From positions 1 through 64,000 of the forward strand of contig JALHHH010000012.1 of assembly GCA_022837485.1 (NCBI GenBank): a stretch of DNA of 64,000 nucleotides, in the 5' to 3' direction. Within the stretch, counting starts at the first letter, position 1, and each line of letters starts with the position of its first letter. Positions 10,542 to 19,578 of this stretch are shown piece by piece. Source of the stretch: Bacteroidales bacterium (GTDB lineage Bacteria > Bacteroidota > Bacteroidia > Bacteroidales > Lentimicrobiaceae). A program made the translations under genes and the position numbers. The notes under the pieces were generated by a model. It ran no database searches and was not told where the DNA came from. It saw only the letters and a list, made by a program, of their open reading frames with translations.

Positions 10542-10655
10542 AAATATCCCCGGCCCGTAAGCAATATTTTTGACAAAACTCCGACAGGAAAATTAGGATG
10601 AATTAAATATGAGTCTGCTTATTTATTATTTTCACGCTTCATTTTCCATTGACCC

Positions 10656-13600
10656 ATGAAGAAAGCCGCCCTCATCATCCTCACAGCAGTCGTTGCCATA
10701 CTGTTTGCATCCCCTGTCACAGCCCAGCAAAAGGAGCTTCCTCCGAATCTCAATCCGGAACTTCCGCTGATGAGCAGTTACGATTCGCTTATGCTGTCGC
10801 AACTGCCTGAGCTTGAAATGCCTTCGACTATAACAAAGCGGCTGTTACCTTCTGTTGTTGACAATTCACAGCTGCCCTGGTTCAGGCCGCTGATTGCACA
10901 GGTTGGTCTCGAATGCGGTCAGGCCAGCAGCATTGGATTAATGTTCACCTATGAGATTGATTTTTTGAGGCAGGCTCCCGCAAATCTCCCTCATAATCAG
11001 TTTGCTACGCATTTTGCATACAATTTTGTAAATGGAGGTGCCGATGCCGGAGTAAATTATTACGAAACATTCGAGATTCTGAAAAGGGCCGGCACACCCA
11101 GTGTGTGGGATTACGGCGGAATGTCGATCGGAGGGCCCTCGCGCTGGATGAGCGGGTATACAGAGTATTACAATGCAATGCATAACCGGGTTACGGAGAT
11201 ATACACCATTAAAGTGAACACTCCGGAGGGACTGCAGACATTGAAGAACTGGATTTTTGATCACGGCAACGGATCCCAGGCAGGAGGACTTGCATGTTTC
11301 TATGCCCAGTTTTCAAACCCTCCGTTAACCCTGCCGCAGGGGACGCCGGAAGCCGGCAAACATGTCATCACTTCATGGGGCAGCTCGGCAAACCATTCAA
11401 TGACCATCTGCGGATTCAACGATTCCATACGCTGGGATTACAACGGCGACGGCTTGTATACCAACGATACCGACATCAACGGCGACGGAGTGGTTGACAT
11501 GCGCGACTGGGAAATCGGCGGTTTCAAGATGGCCAATACGTATGGTTCCATCAGCGGCTGGGGAGATCAGGGATTTTCGTATATGATGTATAAATCGGTC
11601 GCTGACCAGTTTCAGCAGGGCGGCATATGGAACAATGCGGTTGTGGTGATTGACGTCAGAGATAACCATTTGCCCCAGCTGACGGCAAAGGTAAACATGT
11701 CGCACACCTGCCGGAGTCTGCTGAAGGTAACAGCGGGAGTATCCGCAAATCCGCAGGCATCGGAACCCGACCATATTCTTCAGTTCCCTATCTTTGATTT
11801 CCAGGGTGGCTGTCACCCCATGCAGGGCAACACCTATCCCGAGAATCTGGAATTCGGACTTGATCTCAATCCCCTGCTGACTTTTGTTGAGCCGGGTGCC
11901 GAAGCCAGATATTTTCTGATGATTGAAGAAAATGATCCTTTACAGACAGCCAGCGGTATGCTTACCAGCTTTGCCCTTGTTGATTATACAAACGGGACTA
12001 CCCAGATTGACTGCCCTGTATCGGGGATTCCCCTGACGGGCAACGGCATCACCAAACTCAGCATTAATGCAGCCATTAACTACGACGCCGTAGCCATCCT
12101 TACCGATACCCTTCCTTCTCTGCAACTATACGCCAATTACAACGTGCAACTGCAGGCAGAAGGAGGCACACCCCCTTACCGCTGGCATATTGCCGAAGAT
12201 TACCTTCGTCACGATTCCACGGCAACCATGCCGCAAATTACTCAGCAGAAACTTGTGCTGTCGAACAACAGCAACGGTTCGGCCGCCGTGAACCTCCCGT
12301 TTATTTTCCCTTACTTCGGTAAAGAGTATAACCATGTATATGCGACGTCCGACGGGTATCTGATTTTTGAGAATACGCTGTTACCCTGGCCTTTCTACAT
12401 CGAAGGGCGAACATACTTTCTGCAAAAGCCTATGATAGCGCCCTGTATGTCGAACCCTTTCCTGATCGATAACGGTCAGGGCGACGGGGTCTGGTATGAA
12501 GACACCGGCGACCATGTAACCTTTCGCTGGAAATTATCGATCTCGCAGGTTACCGGCGGAACGGTAAATGCAACGGCACGGCTGTATCCCGACGGCACCA
12601 TTGAATTTACATACGGTGATTTTGTCTCTCCTGCCTACATCGAACGCTGGGCAGGAATCTCGGCCGGCGATGGCGAAAACTATACCCTCCTCGATTACAA
12701 CCCGGACTTTACACCCGGCACGAATCAGTTTATCCGGTTTTCGCCACTGCGGCTGCATAAAGGCATACAGCTGAACAGCAGCGGCATATTGTCGGGCATT
12801 GCTTCCGTGCTTTTCGACAATCAGCCGGTTAAGATATGTGCAACCGACAAGAACAACATAAGGGCATACCGCACCCTGCACCTTAAAACCGAAGGCCTGC
12901 AAATGGAATATACCGTAACGGCCGGAACGGATACTATTATTGAATATGGGGAAACCTGTACGATGAGTCTCACCGTTACCAATCACAACCCCTCTGAAAC
13001 AGGACCCGTAACCCTGAGCTTAACCACCCTTGATCCCCGTTACACCATCACCTCGGCCAATGCGTATACGCCTGTGATACAACCCGGCGAAACCGTATAC
13101 ATTGACGACGCATTTACCTTTAATGCCAGCGTAAACATACAGAATGAACACCTTTCAACCTTTATCATTGCAGCTCAGGCCGCCGGCGGCAATTGGTCGA
13201 GACAGGCAAGACTTATGGCTTACAGACCTGTCATCAGCATCAGCGGGCTTGAAATTTACGACGGCAACAACGGCATACTGGAGCCCGGAGAAAATGCGCT
13301 TCTGCGCCTGAGTCTGACCAATGCCGGAGGTGCGAAACTCCGTAATGCCCTTGCCACACTCAGCACCTGGGATCCCTACCTGCAGATAAGCGGTACGGCT
13401 CAAACCCACGATACTCTTTTGCCGGATGAAACCTGGCTTGCAACCTATATGGTGGCATTAAGCCATGAAACACCGCTCAATCACATGGTTCAGGCAAACC
13501 TGAACGTAACCGGCGACAACCAGTTCAACTATCTGAAGACCATTCCGCTGTTGACCGGTATCATTGTCGAAGATTTTGAACTGGGCAATTTCAGTTCCTA

Positions 13601-14273
13601 TGAATGGCAAACCGGAGGCAATGCCGCATGGGTAATTATGGACGGCCATTCCTGGGAAGGCAACCATAGTGCCAAATCGGGAGTAATAACCGACAACCAG
13701 ACTTCGAACCTCTGGATAGATTGGGATGTAGCTTTTGCCGACAGCATAAGCTTCTGGTTTAAGGTAAGTTCAGAAGCAAATTACGATTATCTGCGTTTCC
13801 TGAGCAACGGAGTTGAACTGGGCAAATGGGCCGGACAGGTTGACTGGAGGAAGGCGGGCTTTCTGCTGCCTGCAGGGCCTACCACTCTCTCGTGGAGGTA
13901 TACAAAAGATTACAGCGTATCAAACGGGGATGACTGTGCGTACCTTGATTACATAATTTTCCCTGCATACGCCATTGCTACTGCCAATTCAGGACAGTTC
14001 GACCTGTTCAGCAATTTCACGGTATACCCCAATCCTACTGCAGGGGAGATAAACCTGAGCTGGACCCTTAGGCGTCCGTCAGCCGTTCAGGTGCTCATTA
14101 CCGACGAGATGGGCCGAATACTTTATCTGCACGACATGCCCGGAATCCTTCCGGCAGGTGCGCATCACTTCAGGCCTGCAGGGATGGAAGGCAGCAGGGG
14201 CACATGGATGGTTATGCTCCGAACCGCAGAAGGTACTCTGGTAAAAAAGCTGATCAGAACCGGGAACAGATAA
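10656..14273 (+). CDS. Papain-like (C1-type) secreted cysteine peptidase with Ca-binding-like insert and T9SS sorting domain
   Basis: A 1205-residue exported protein with a clear signal peptide (MKKAALIILTAVVAILFASP, cleavage near AQQ). The N-terminal third reads as a divergent papain fold: Gln82 and Cys87 in AQVGLECGQASS, His247 in NHSMTICGFND and Asn294 in MANTYGSISGWGDQGF, which aligns with the NSWG..WG..GY block of papain. Between the His and Asn lies an insert (about 261-281) with two DxNGDG loops, as in dockerin or EF-hand-like calcium sites. Beta-rich domains follow, then a DFE/W domain (about 970-1105) shared with the C25 protein upstream, and a type A T9SS sorting domain (FTVYPNPTAGEINLSW to the end). 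The assignment as peptidase rests on motif order. The Gln-Cys spacing (5 rather than 6) and the missing CGSCW signature make it a divergent member, so activity is inferred. Confidence 0.82.
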   Translation: MKKAALIILTAVVAILFASPVTAQQKELPPNLNPELPLMSSYDSLMLSQLPELEMPSTITKRLLPSVVDNSQLPWFRPLIAQVGLECGQASSIGLMFTYEIDFLRQAPANLPHNQFATHFAYNFVNGGADAGVNYYETFEILKRAGTPSVWDYGGMSIGGPSRWMSGYTEYYNAMHNRVTEIYTIKVNTPEGLQTLKNWIFDHGNGSQAGGLACFYAQFSNPPLTLPQGTPEAGKHVITSWGSSANHSMTICGFNDSIRWDYNGDGLYTNDTDINGDGVVDMRDWEIGGFKMANTYGSISGWGDQGFSYMMYKSVADQFQQGGIWNNAVVVIDVRDNHLPQLTAKVNMSHTCRSLLKVTAGVSANPQASEPDHILQFPIFDFQGGCHPMQGNTYPENLEFGLDLNPLLTFVEPGAEARYFLMIEENDPLQTASGMLTSFALVDYTNGTTQIDCPVSGIPLTGNGITKLSINAAINYDAVAILTDTLPSLQLYANYNVQLQAEGGTPPYRWHIAEDYLRHDSTATMPQITQQKLVLSNNSNGSAAVNLPFIFPYFGKEYNHVYATSDGYLIFENTLLPWPFYIEGRTYFLQKPMIAPCMSNPFLIDNGQGDGVWYEDTGDHVTFRWKLSISQVTGGTVNATARLYPDGTIEFTYGDFVSPAYIERWAGISAGDGENYTLLDYNPDFTPGTNQFIRFSPLRLHKGIQLNSSGILSGIASVLFDNQPVKICATDKNNIRAYRTLHLKTEGLQMEYTVTAGTDTIIEYGETCTMSLTVTNHNPSETGPVTLSLTTLDPRYTITSANAYTPVIQPGETVYIDDAFTFNASVNIQNEHLSTFIIAAQAAGGNWSRQARLMAYRPVISISGLEIYDGNNGILEPGENALLRLSLTNAGGAKLRNALATLSTWDPYLQISGTAQTHDTLLPDETWLATYMVALSHETPLNHMVQANLNVTGDNQFNYLKTIPLLTGIIVEDFELGNFSSYEWQTGGNAAWVIMDGHSWEGNHSAKSGVITDNQTSNLWIDWDVAFADSISFWFKVSSEANYDYLRFLSNGVELGKWAGQVDWRKAGFLLPAGPTTLSWRYTKDYSVSNGDDCAYLDYIIFPAYAIATANSGQFDLFSNFTVYPNPTAGEINLSWTLRRPSAVQVLITDEMGRILYLHDMPGILPAGAHHFRPAGMEGSRGTWMVMLRTAEGTLVKKLIRTGNR

Positions 14274-14330
14274 ACCGGCTGCAAACCAAAGTCCGGTGAA
14301 ACCATAGCACCGCGCAGTAAATAAAATGTT

Positions 14331-14338
14331 TAATTTTG
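14331..14338 (+). promoter_or_regulatory. Bacteroidota-type -7 element (TAATTTTG)
   Basis: An exact match to TAnnTTTG lies 80 bases before the SGNH gene start. No matching -33 TTTG was found at the usual distance, so support is moderate. Confidence 0.45.
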
Positions 14339-14418
14339 TCTCTGCATGGCGGCATCTATCTTTTATGCCGGTCTGTTAACCAGCCGGTATATGCAGCCTT
14401 ACTGAAAATTATTCTCGC

Positions 14419-15909
14419 ATGGGGAAAAATCCCGAAAGCCTTGACCGGCATGTAAAGCAATTCGTCTTTTTCGTGCTGATGGCACTAATGGTCATGCCCG
14501 CCATTCAGGCTCGTTTCAGTCTGTTGCCAGAGAAACCGCTGAACGGTGCTTTTCAGGATGCAGGCAAGCCCTCATTTCAGGAGTTTACCCGCAGAAGCTG
14601 GCTTAACGGTAGTTTTCAGGAAGAGTTCAACAACCGGCTTGAACATCATATCGGTTTTCGAAATCCGCTGGTAAGAATCAACAACCAGCTTGATTTCAGC
14701 TTATTCAACAAGTCGAATGCTGAAGGCGTAATTGTAGGGGAAGATCTGGAACTGTTTGAAGAAGACTATCTGAAAGAGGCAACGGGTATCTATTATGCAG
14801 GCGACAGCGTCTGGATCAGGAAGGCCGCGCAGCTGAAAGCCGTTCAGGACACCCTGCAGTCGATGGGCAAGCATCTGGCAGTAATATTAGAGCCGGGAAA
14901 AGCAGAAATCTATCCTGAAAAATGGCCGAGGAAATATCATAACCCCGAACCCGGCATCAGCAATTACGAAACCATGCTTAGGCAATTTCAGCAAGAAGGG
15001 GTGAATATACTTGATCTGAATGCATATTTCCGTTCCATATGCAGCAACGATCCGTATCCCTTGTTCCCGCAATGCGGAACACACTGGAGTTACTACGGAG
15101 CAGCACTGGCTGCCGACACCACCATGGCCTACCTGAGCAGGCTCACAGGCAAATCCTTCCCAAAACCGGTAATCACCCGCCTGAGACCAGGCGACACCAT
15201 TCGTCACCCCGATTACGACATCGGCCTGGCCATGAATCTGATTTTTCCCGTCCGCCAGCCGGCGACAGCCTGGTTCGACCTGAAATTTGAGCAGCAAGCG
15301 CCCTCCGGCACCAGTGTTCTTATTGTTGGCGATAGTTTCTATTTCAACTGGCTGAATGATAATATTCCTGCCCGCACCTTCGGCAGTTGCGATTTCTGGT
15401 ATTACAACAAAAACATAACCCGTTGCGACTACACGGAAGGTGGCAGGGTACAGGATCTTGAATTCAGGCAGGAAGTGATAAAGCGGGATATTATCCTGAT
15501 TATGATAACCGGAAGGTTTCATCATGCTTTTGCCTGGAATTTTGATGAAGAGCTCTATAATCTGTTCTTCCCGGGATATGTGGATCCTGTGTGGAAATTT
15601 TCAAACGACATCCGTATCTATGAAGACGGCTTCAGGCGAATGGTAAAGGAAAGTACGGAATCGGGCATAAGTTTGCCGGACCGTATAAATCAGGAAGCGG
15701 AATATCTTTTCTATCAGGATTACAAGGCCCATCCGGAAAAATATACCGAACGCCGCGATCTGATCCGTCTGTACGAATTGGGAATCAGGGGCACCCCCGA
15801 ATGGATGGAAAAAATACGCGAAAAAGCAAAAATAAACGGCATTACGGTTGAAGAACAACTCCGGCAGGATGCAGAATGGCTTTACAATGAAAAATACGGC
15901 AAGAGCTAA
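14419..15909 (+). CDS. AlgX/AlgJ-like SGNH-fold protein, membrane anchored
   Basis: A 496-residue protein with one N-terminal hydrophobic segment (about 14-30), so the rest lies outside the cytoplasmic membrane. The layout is that of the AlgX/AlgJ/DltD-like SGNH group: N-terminal WLNGSFQ...HIGFRNPLVRINNQ, a CGTHWSYYG block (219-227) and a GDSFYFNW block with Ser306. In alginate O-acetylation enzymes a Ser-His-Asp triad transfers acetyl to a polysaccharide. Here Ser306 and His222 are present, but the Asp normally two residues before the His (DxHW) is Gly220. It may therefore use another acid or be non-catalytic. No MBOAT acyl donor protein is encoded nearby, so the polymer modified, if any, is unknown. 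The C-terminal 90 residues are charged and helical and I do not recognise them. Confidence 0.72.
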   Translation: MGKNPESLDRHVKQFVFFVLMALMVMPAIQARFSLLPEKPLNGAFQDAGKPSFQEFTRRSWLNGSFQEEFNNRLEHHIGFRNPLVRINNQLDFSLFNKSNAEGVIVGEDLELFEEDYLKEATGIYYAGDSVWIRKAAQLKAVQDTLQSMGKHLAVILEPGKAEIYPEKWPRKYHNPEPGISNYETMLRQFQQEGVNILDLNAYFRSICSNDPYPLFPQCGTHWSYYGAALAADTTMAYLSRLTGKSFPKPVITRLRPGDTIRHPDYDIGLAMNLIFPVRQPATAWFDLKFEQQAPSGTSVLIVGDSFYFNWLNDNIPARTFGSCDFWYYNKNITRCDYTEGGRVQDLEFRQEVIKRDIILIMITGRFHHAFAWNFDEELYNLFFPGYVDPVWKFSNDIRIYEDGFRRMVKESTESGISLPDRINQEAEYLFYQDYKAHPEKYTERRDLIRLYELGIRGTPEWMEKIREKAKINGITVEEQLRQDAEWLYNEKYGKS

Positions 15910-16032
15910 AAATGCATTATGAACCGCAGTTTTTAAGGCCGGCGAAAAGAGTATTTTCAGATACCGGTTTAATTCATTTTAACATTATGTCTGAATATTT
16001 GTTAATCAGGCATTAAGGCAACAAATTATTAC

Positions 16033-17991
16033 ATGAGAACGTTTACTGTATTTCTGCTGATCCTTATAGTGCATACCGGTATTATGGCACAGGTTACGGA
16101 ACCTGTGCGCGAATACGGTCAGCTTCTTGTTCAGCTGAAGAACGCTAACGACCAGCAGCTTATACCTCTGATCGAAACCGATTTCAGCCAAACCGGCCTG
16201 AAGGCTGAAAAGAAATTGTCGCCCCGGATGAACATCTGGCTGCTCAGTTTTGATGAAAATAAAATCGATGCTGACCGCCTTCTTTTGGAAGTCAGGAACC
16301 ACCCGGCTGTCGGTCTGGCTCAGTTTAACCATATTGTCACCCAACGGGAAGTAATTCCGGACGACCCCTCCTTCTCAACCTTGTGGGCACTGAAAAATAC
16401 CGGGCAGATGAGCGGAACCCCGGGAGCCGATATAAAGGCTACGTTTGCCTGGGATATCACAACATCGGGAGAAACGATTGCCGGCGATACCATTGTCATC
16501 GCCATGGTAGACGGAGGCATCGATCTCGGGCACTCCGATCTCAAGCTTTGGAAAAACAGACTTGAAATCCCGTTTAACGGGATTGACGATGACGGAAACG
16601 GCTACATCGACGATTATAACGGCTGGAATGCATACAACAACAATGCCTATATAACGCAAAACGACCATGGCACTCATGTGGCAGGCATTGCATCGGCAAA
16701 AGGAAACAACAGCCTGGGCGTAACAGGTGTGGCATACAACACCTACCTGATGCCCGTATCGGGTTCGGGATCCAACGAAGCAGTTGCGGTGATTTCGTAC
16801 GATTACATCTATACCATGCGTAAGATCTACAACGAAAGCAGCGGGGAAGCCGGAGCATTTGTGGTTGTCACCAACTCCTCTTTCGGAATCGACGGGGGAA
16901 ATCCGGTCAACTATCCGCTCTGGAGTGCCATATATGATTCTCTCGGATCGGTGGGCATACTGAATGTGGCATCCACAGCCAACAGGGCATGGGATGTAGA
17001 CGTATACGGAGATATCCCGACCTCAATGACCAATGAATCCATTGTAGCCGTTACCAACAGCACCAATACGGACGGGCTGAACTCGCAGGCTGCATGGGGA
17101 GCAACAAGCATCGACCTGGCAGCTCCCGGCACCAATATTAATTCGACCCGACTGGGCAATACTTACGGTTATAAAAGCGGCACCTCCATGTCGTCGCCTC
17201 ACGTATCGGGGTCCATCGCCCTGATGTATGCGGCTGCTGACGCAGTAACACTGGATTTGTACCGCAACGATCCCGTTCTTGTTTCGCAGAAGTTCAAGCG
17301 CTACCTGATTGCTTCGGTCGATACCATCCCGGTACTGGTAGGCAGCACCGTAAGCGGTGGCCGGCTAAACCTGCAACGCGCACTGGAGATGGTTCAGAAC
17401 CCACCGGCGATCCTCTCGGATCCTCCGGTAATAAATCTGCTCACGGCTCCTGAAACAATCACCACCCTTGGATTGCAGCTCACATCTGAAAATACCGGCA
17501 ACAATCCCTTCAACGTATCCATACCCGACAGCGCCGAATGGCTCAGCATAGATACCACCTCCGGAATAATGAGAGGCAACAATCCGGAAACCATTACCGT
17601 TACCCTTAATCCAAACGGACTGGCCGACGACACCTATCTGTCGACCATCCGGGTAACCGATTATTTCCTGAATGTGCTTGACATCCCCGTTGAAATGAAG
17701 GTCAGGGTGGGAGTCAACACCAGCCGCATCAGGGTGGATAGTGAAGTTTTGCGCGTTTATCCGAATCCCTCAAGGCAATTGGTAAATGTGCAGTTCTCGC
17801 TGCAGACGGCTTCCCCGGTGGCAATACAGATTATTGAACCGGGTGGGCGAGTAGCCGGAAATGTGGTAAACGGAACCTTTGGAGCCGGAACGCATACGGT
17901 GTCGTATAATAACAGACTGAAACCCGGTTTCTACCTGGTTAGGCTTACAACCCCCGATTTCACCGGGGTGGCGAAGCTGGCTGTTGAATAG
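16033..17991 (+). CDS. Subtilisin-like S8 serine protease with T9SS sorting domain
   Basis: 652 residues with a signal peptide (cleavage near MAQ at 18-20) and a propeptide region to about 105. The S8 catalytic domain (about 115-410) shows all three active-site blocks: Asp160 in VIAMVDGGID, His212 in DHGTHVAGIA and Ser385 in GTSMSSPHVSG, with the oxyanion region NSSFG near 282. An acidic loop GIDDDGNGYIDDYNG (183-197) resembles the calcium-binding loop of related subtilases. A beta-sandwich domain and a type A sorting domain (LRVYPNPSRQLVNVQF to the end) complete it. It is inferred to be a secreted or surface endoprotease, in line with the other proteases of this region, but separated from them by its own intergenic space and probably transcribed alone. 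Confidence 0.95.
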   Translation: MRTFTVFLLILIVHTGIMAQVTEPVREYGQLLVQLKNANDQQLIPLIETDFSQTGLKAEKKLSPRMNIWLLSFDENKIDADRLLLEVRNHPAVGLAQFNHIVTQREVIPDDPSFSTLWALKNTGQMSGTPGADIKATFAWDITTSGETIAGDTIVIAMVDGGIDLGHSDLKLWKNRLEIPFNGIDDDGNGYIDDYNGWNAYNNNAYITQNDHGTHVAGIASAKGNNSLGVTGVAYNTYLMPVSGSGSNEAVAVISYDYIYTMRKIYNESSGEAGAFVVVTNSSFGIDGGNPVNYPLWSAIYDSLGSVGILNVASTANRAWDVDVYGDIPTSMTNESIVAVTNSTNTDGLNSQAAWGATSIDLAAPGTNINSTRLGNTYGYKSGTSMSSPHVSGSIALMYAAADAVTLDLYRNDPVLVSQKFKRYLIASVDTIPVLVGSTVSGGRLNLQRALEMVQNPPAILSDPPVINLLTAPETITTLGLQLTSENTGNNPFNVSIPDSAEWLSIDTTSGIMRGNNPETITVTLNPNGLADDTYLSTIRVTDYFLNVLDIPVEMKVRVGVNTSRIRVDSEVLRVYPNPSRQLVNVQFSLQTASPVAIQIIEPGGRVAGNVVNGTFGAGTHTVSYNNRLKPGFYLVRLTTPDFTGVAKLAVE

Positions 17992-18011
17992 CTGCTATAT
18001 AAGCGTTTTCA

Positions 18012-19427
18012 CTATTTCCCTTTTACCAGGATTTTCGGTTCCATCATATCGAGGATGGCATATTTTACACCTTCCCGGCCCAGACCTGAATCCTTTATTC
18101 CGCCGTAAGGCATATGGTCGACGCGAAAGGTCGGAACGTCGTTTATAACAACACCCCCAACATCCAGGCCTGCAAATGCCCGGTCCATTTCGCGGATATC
18201 GTTGGTAAATACCCCGGCCTGCAGGCCAAACCGGGTTGAATTTATCAGGTCCAGTGCTTCTTCAAAATCGTTGAACGGATCGATGGTAACTACCGGGCCG
18301 AACACCTCATCGCTGCACACACGCATCGAATTACCTGTACTGGTCAGTATGGTGGGAGAATAAAATGTGCCTTCGCGTTTTCCTCCGTACAGCAGGCGGG
18401 CGCCCATGGTTAGGGCTTCGTCAACCCACTGTTCCACCCGTTTGGCGTTGTCTTCGTCTATCATGCTGCTGAATTCGGTTTCCGGAAGAGCCGGATCGCC
18501 GGTCAACAGTTTTGAAGCCATCCCGGCAAGGCGCTCCGAAAACTCGCTGAAGATGCTTTGATGTACGAAGATGCGTTGGGTATGAATGCATACCTGTCCG
18601 GAGTATGAAAAAGCCCCGGTAAGGCATCGCCGGAGGGCAGTTTCCGTTTCTGCGCTCCGGCTTACGATAACGCCTGCATTTCCCCCCAGCTCAAGTACAA
18701 CCTTTTTTTTGCCGGCCTCAGCTTTCATCTTCCAGCCGACATCGGGCGATCCGGTAAACGAGAGCAATGCAAGCCGCGGATCGGTAACCAGCATATTGCC
18801 GGTGGTACGATTCATGGGAAGTATGGAAACGGCTCCTGTGGGAAGTCCCGATTCAGCAAGTATGGATGCAAGTTTCAGCGCAGTAAGAGGGGTATTCGAG
18901 GATGGCTTCAGGATTATAGGACAACCGGCTGCAATCGCCGGAGCAAGTTTATGTACTGCAAGGTTGAGGGGGAAGTTAAATGGGGCGATTCCACCGACGA
19001 TACCGGCGGGAAACCAGCGCACGATCCCCTCCCTGCCCTCTCCGGCAGACGTCCAGTCAAGGCTCATGTATTCGGAAGGCAGTCGTTTGGACTCCTCGGC
19101 AGCAATTGTAAAGGTCTGAACCGAGCGGTCGACCTCTCCCAGGGCATAACGCATTGGTTTCCCCGATTCTGCTGTTATAATCCGGGCAAATTCCGAACGT
19201 TGTCCGAGCAAACGGTTCCGGATAAACATGAGAGACTCATACCGTTTCCAGGAAGGCCATCCGGCAAGCTGTTTTCGTACCGCAGCAGCTGCCGACACAG
19301 CCTGTTCGTACTCTTCTTTGCCGGCCAGCCAGGTGGTACCGGCAATGCTTCCGGTGTAAGGGTTTATTACATCAAGCAAATTATCTGTGTCAACAAAATT
19401 TCCTGCGACGTATATTTTAAGTTCCAT
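18012..19427 (-). CDS. NAD(P)-dependent aldehyde dehydrogenase
   Basis: A 471-residue member of the ALDH superfamily. The start at 19427 (MELKIYVAGNF) matches the usual ALDH N-terminus; the frame is open further upstream but that part has no ALDH character. Visible motifs are PFNFPLN with the catalytic Asn151, the cofactor-binding KPSSNTP, FTGSPDVG, the general base Glu246 in LELGGNAG and the nucleophile Cys280 in SYSGQVCIHTQR. The C-terminal block MPYGGIKDSGLGREGVKYA resembles the lactaldehyde/succinate-semialdehyde type group rather than betaine aldehyde dehydrogenases, but the substrate cannot be fixed from sequence. It would oxidise an aldehyde to the carboxylic acid in the cytoplasm. It converges with the protease gene and stands alone. 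Confidence 0.92.
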   Translation of the reverse strand: MELKIYVAGNFVDTDNLLDVINPYTGSIAGTTWLAGKEEYEQAVSAAAAVRKQLAGWPSWKRYESLMFIRNRLLGQRSEFARIITAESGKPMRYALGEVDRSVQTFTIAAEESKRLPSEYMSLDWTSAGEGREGIVRWFPAGIVGGIAPFNFPLNLAVHKLAPAIAAGCPIILKPSSNTPLTALKLASILAESGLPTGAVSILPMNRTTGNMLVTDPRLALLSFTGSPDVGWKMKAEAGKKKVVLELGGNAGVIVSRSAETETALRRCLTGAFSYSGQVCIHTQRIFVHQSIFSEFSERLAGMASKLLTGDPALPETEFSSMIDEDNAKRVEQWVDEALTMGARLLYGGKREGTFYSPTILTSTGNSMRVCSDEVFGPVVTIDPFNDFEEALDLINSTRFGLQAGVFTNDIREMDRAFAGLDVGGVVINDVPTFRVDHMPYGGIKDSGLGREGVKYAILDMMEPKILVKGK

Positions 19428-19542
19428 AATGTCTGTTTTATCTGCTAAAATAAGAATACTTAAGCTCTGAAACCAGAACGAAACTGTAAACACCAGATGG
19501 AAATAAATACGGGCTAAAAATAATTCCGGTTTTACTTAGCTT

Positions 19543-19550
19543 TACCTTTG
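19543..19550 (+). promoter_or_regulatory. -7 element (TACCTTTG) of the DMT transporter gene
   Basis: An exact TAnnTTTG match. Transcription would begin near 19556, downstream of the ATG at 19552, which is why the ATG at 19579 is taken as the start. Confidence 0.55.
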
Positions 19551-19578
19551 CGTGCTAAAAAAATTAAAGAAACGTAAA

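Noticed and set aside
14887..15525. Minus-strand frame of 212 codons opposite the AlgX-like gene
   Set aside because: It is antisense to the SGNH blocks; no promoter or family evidence.
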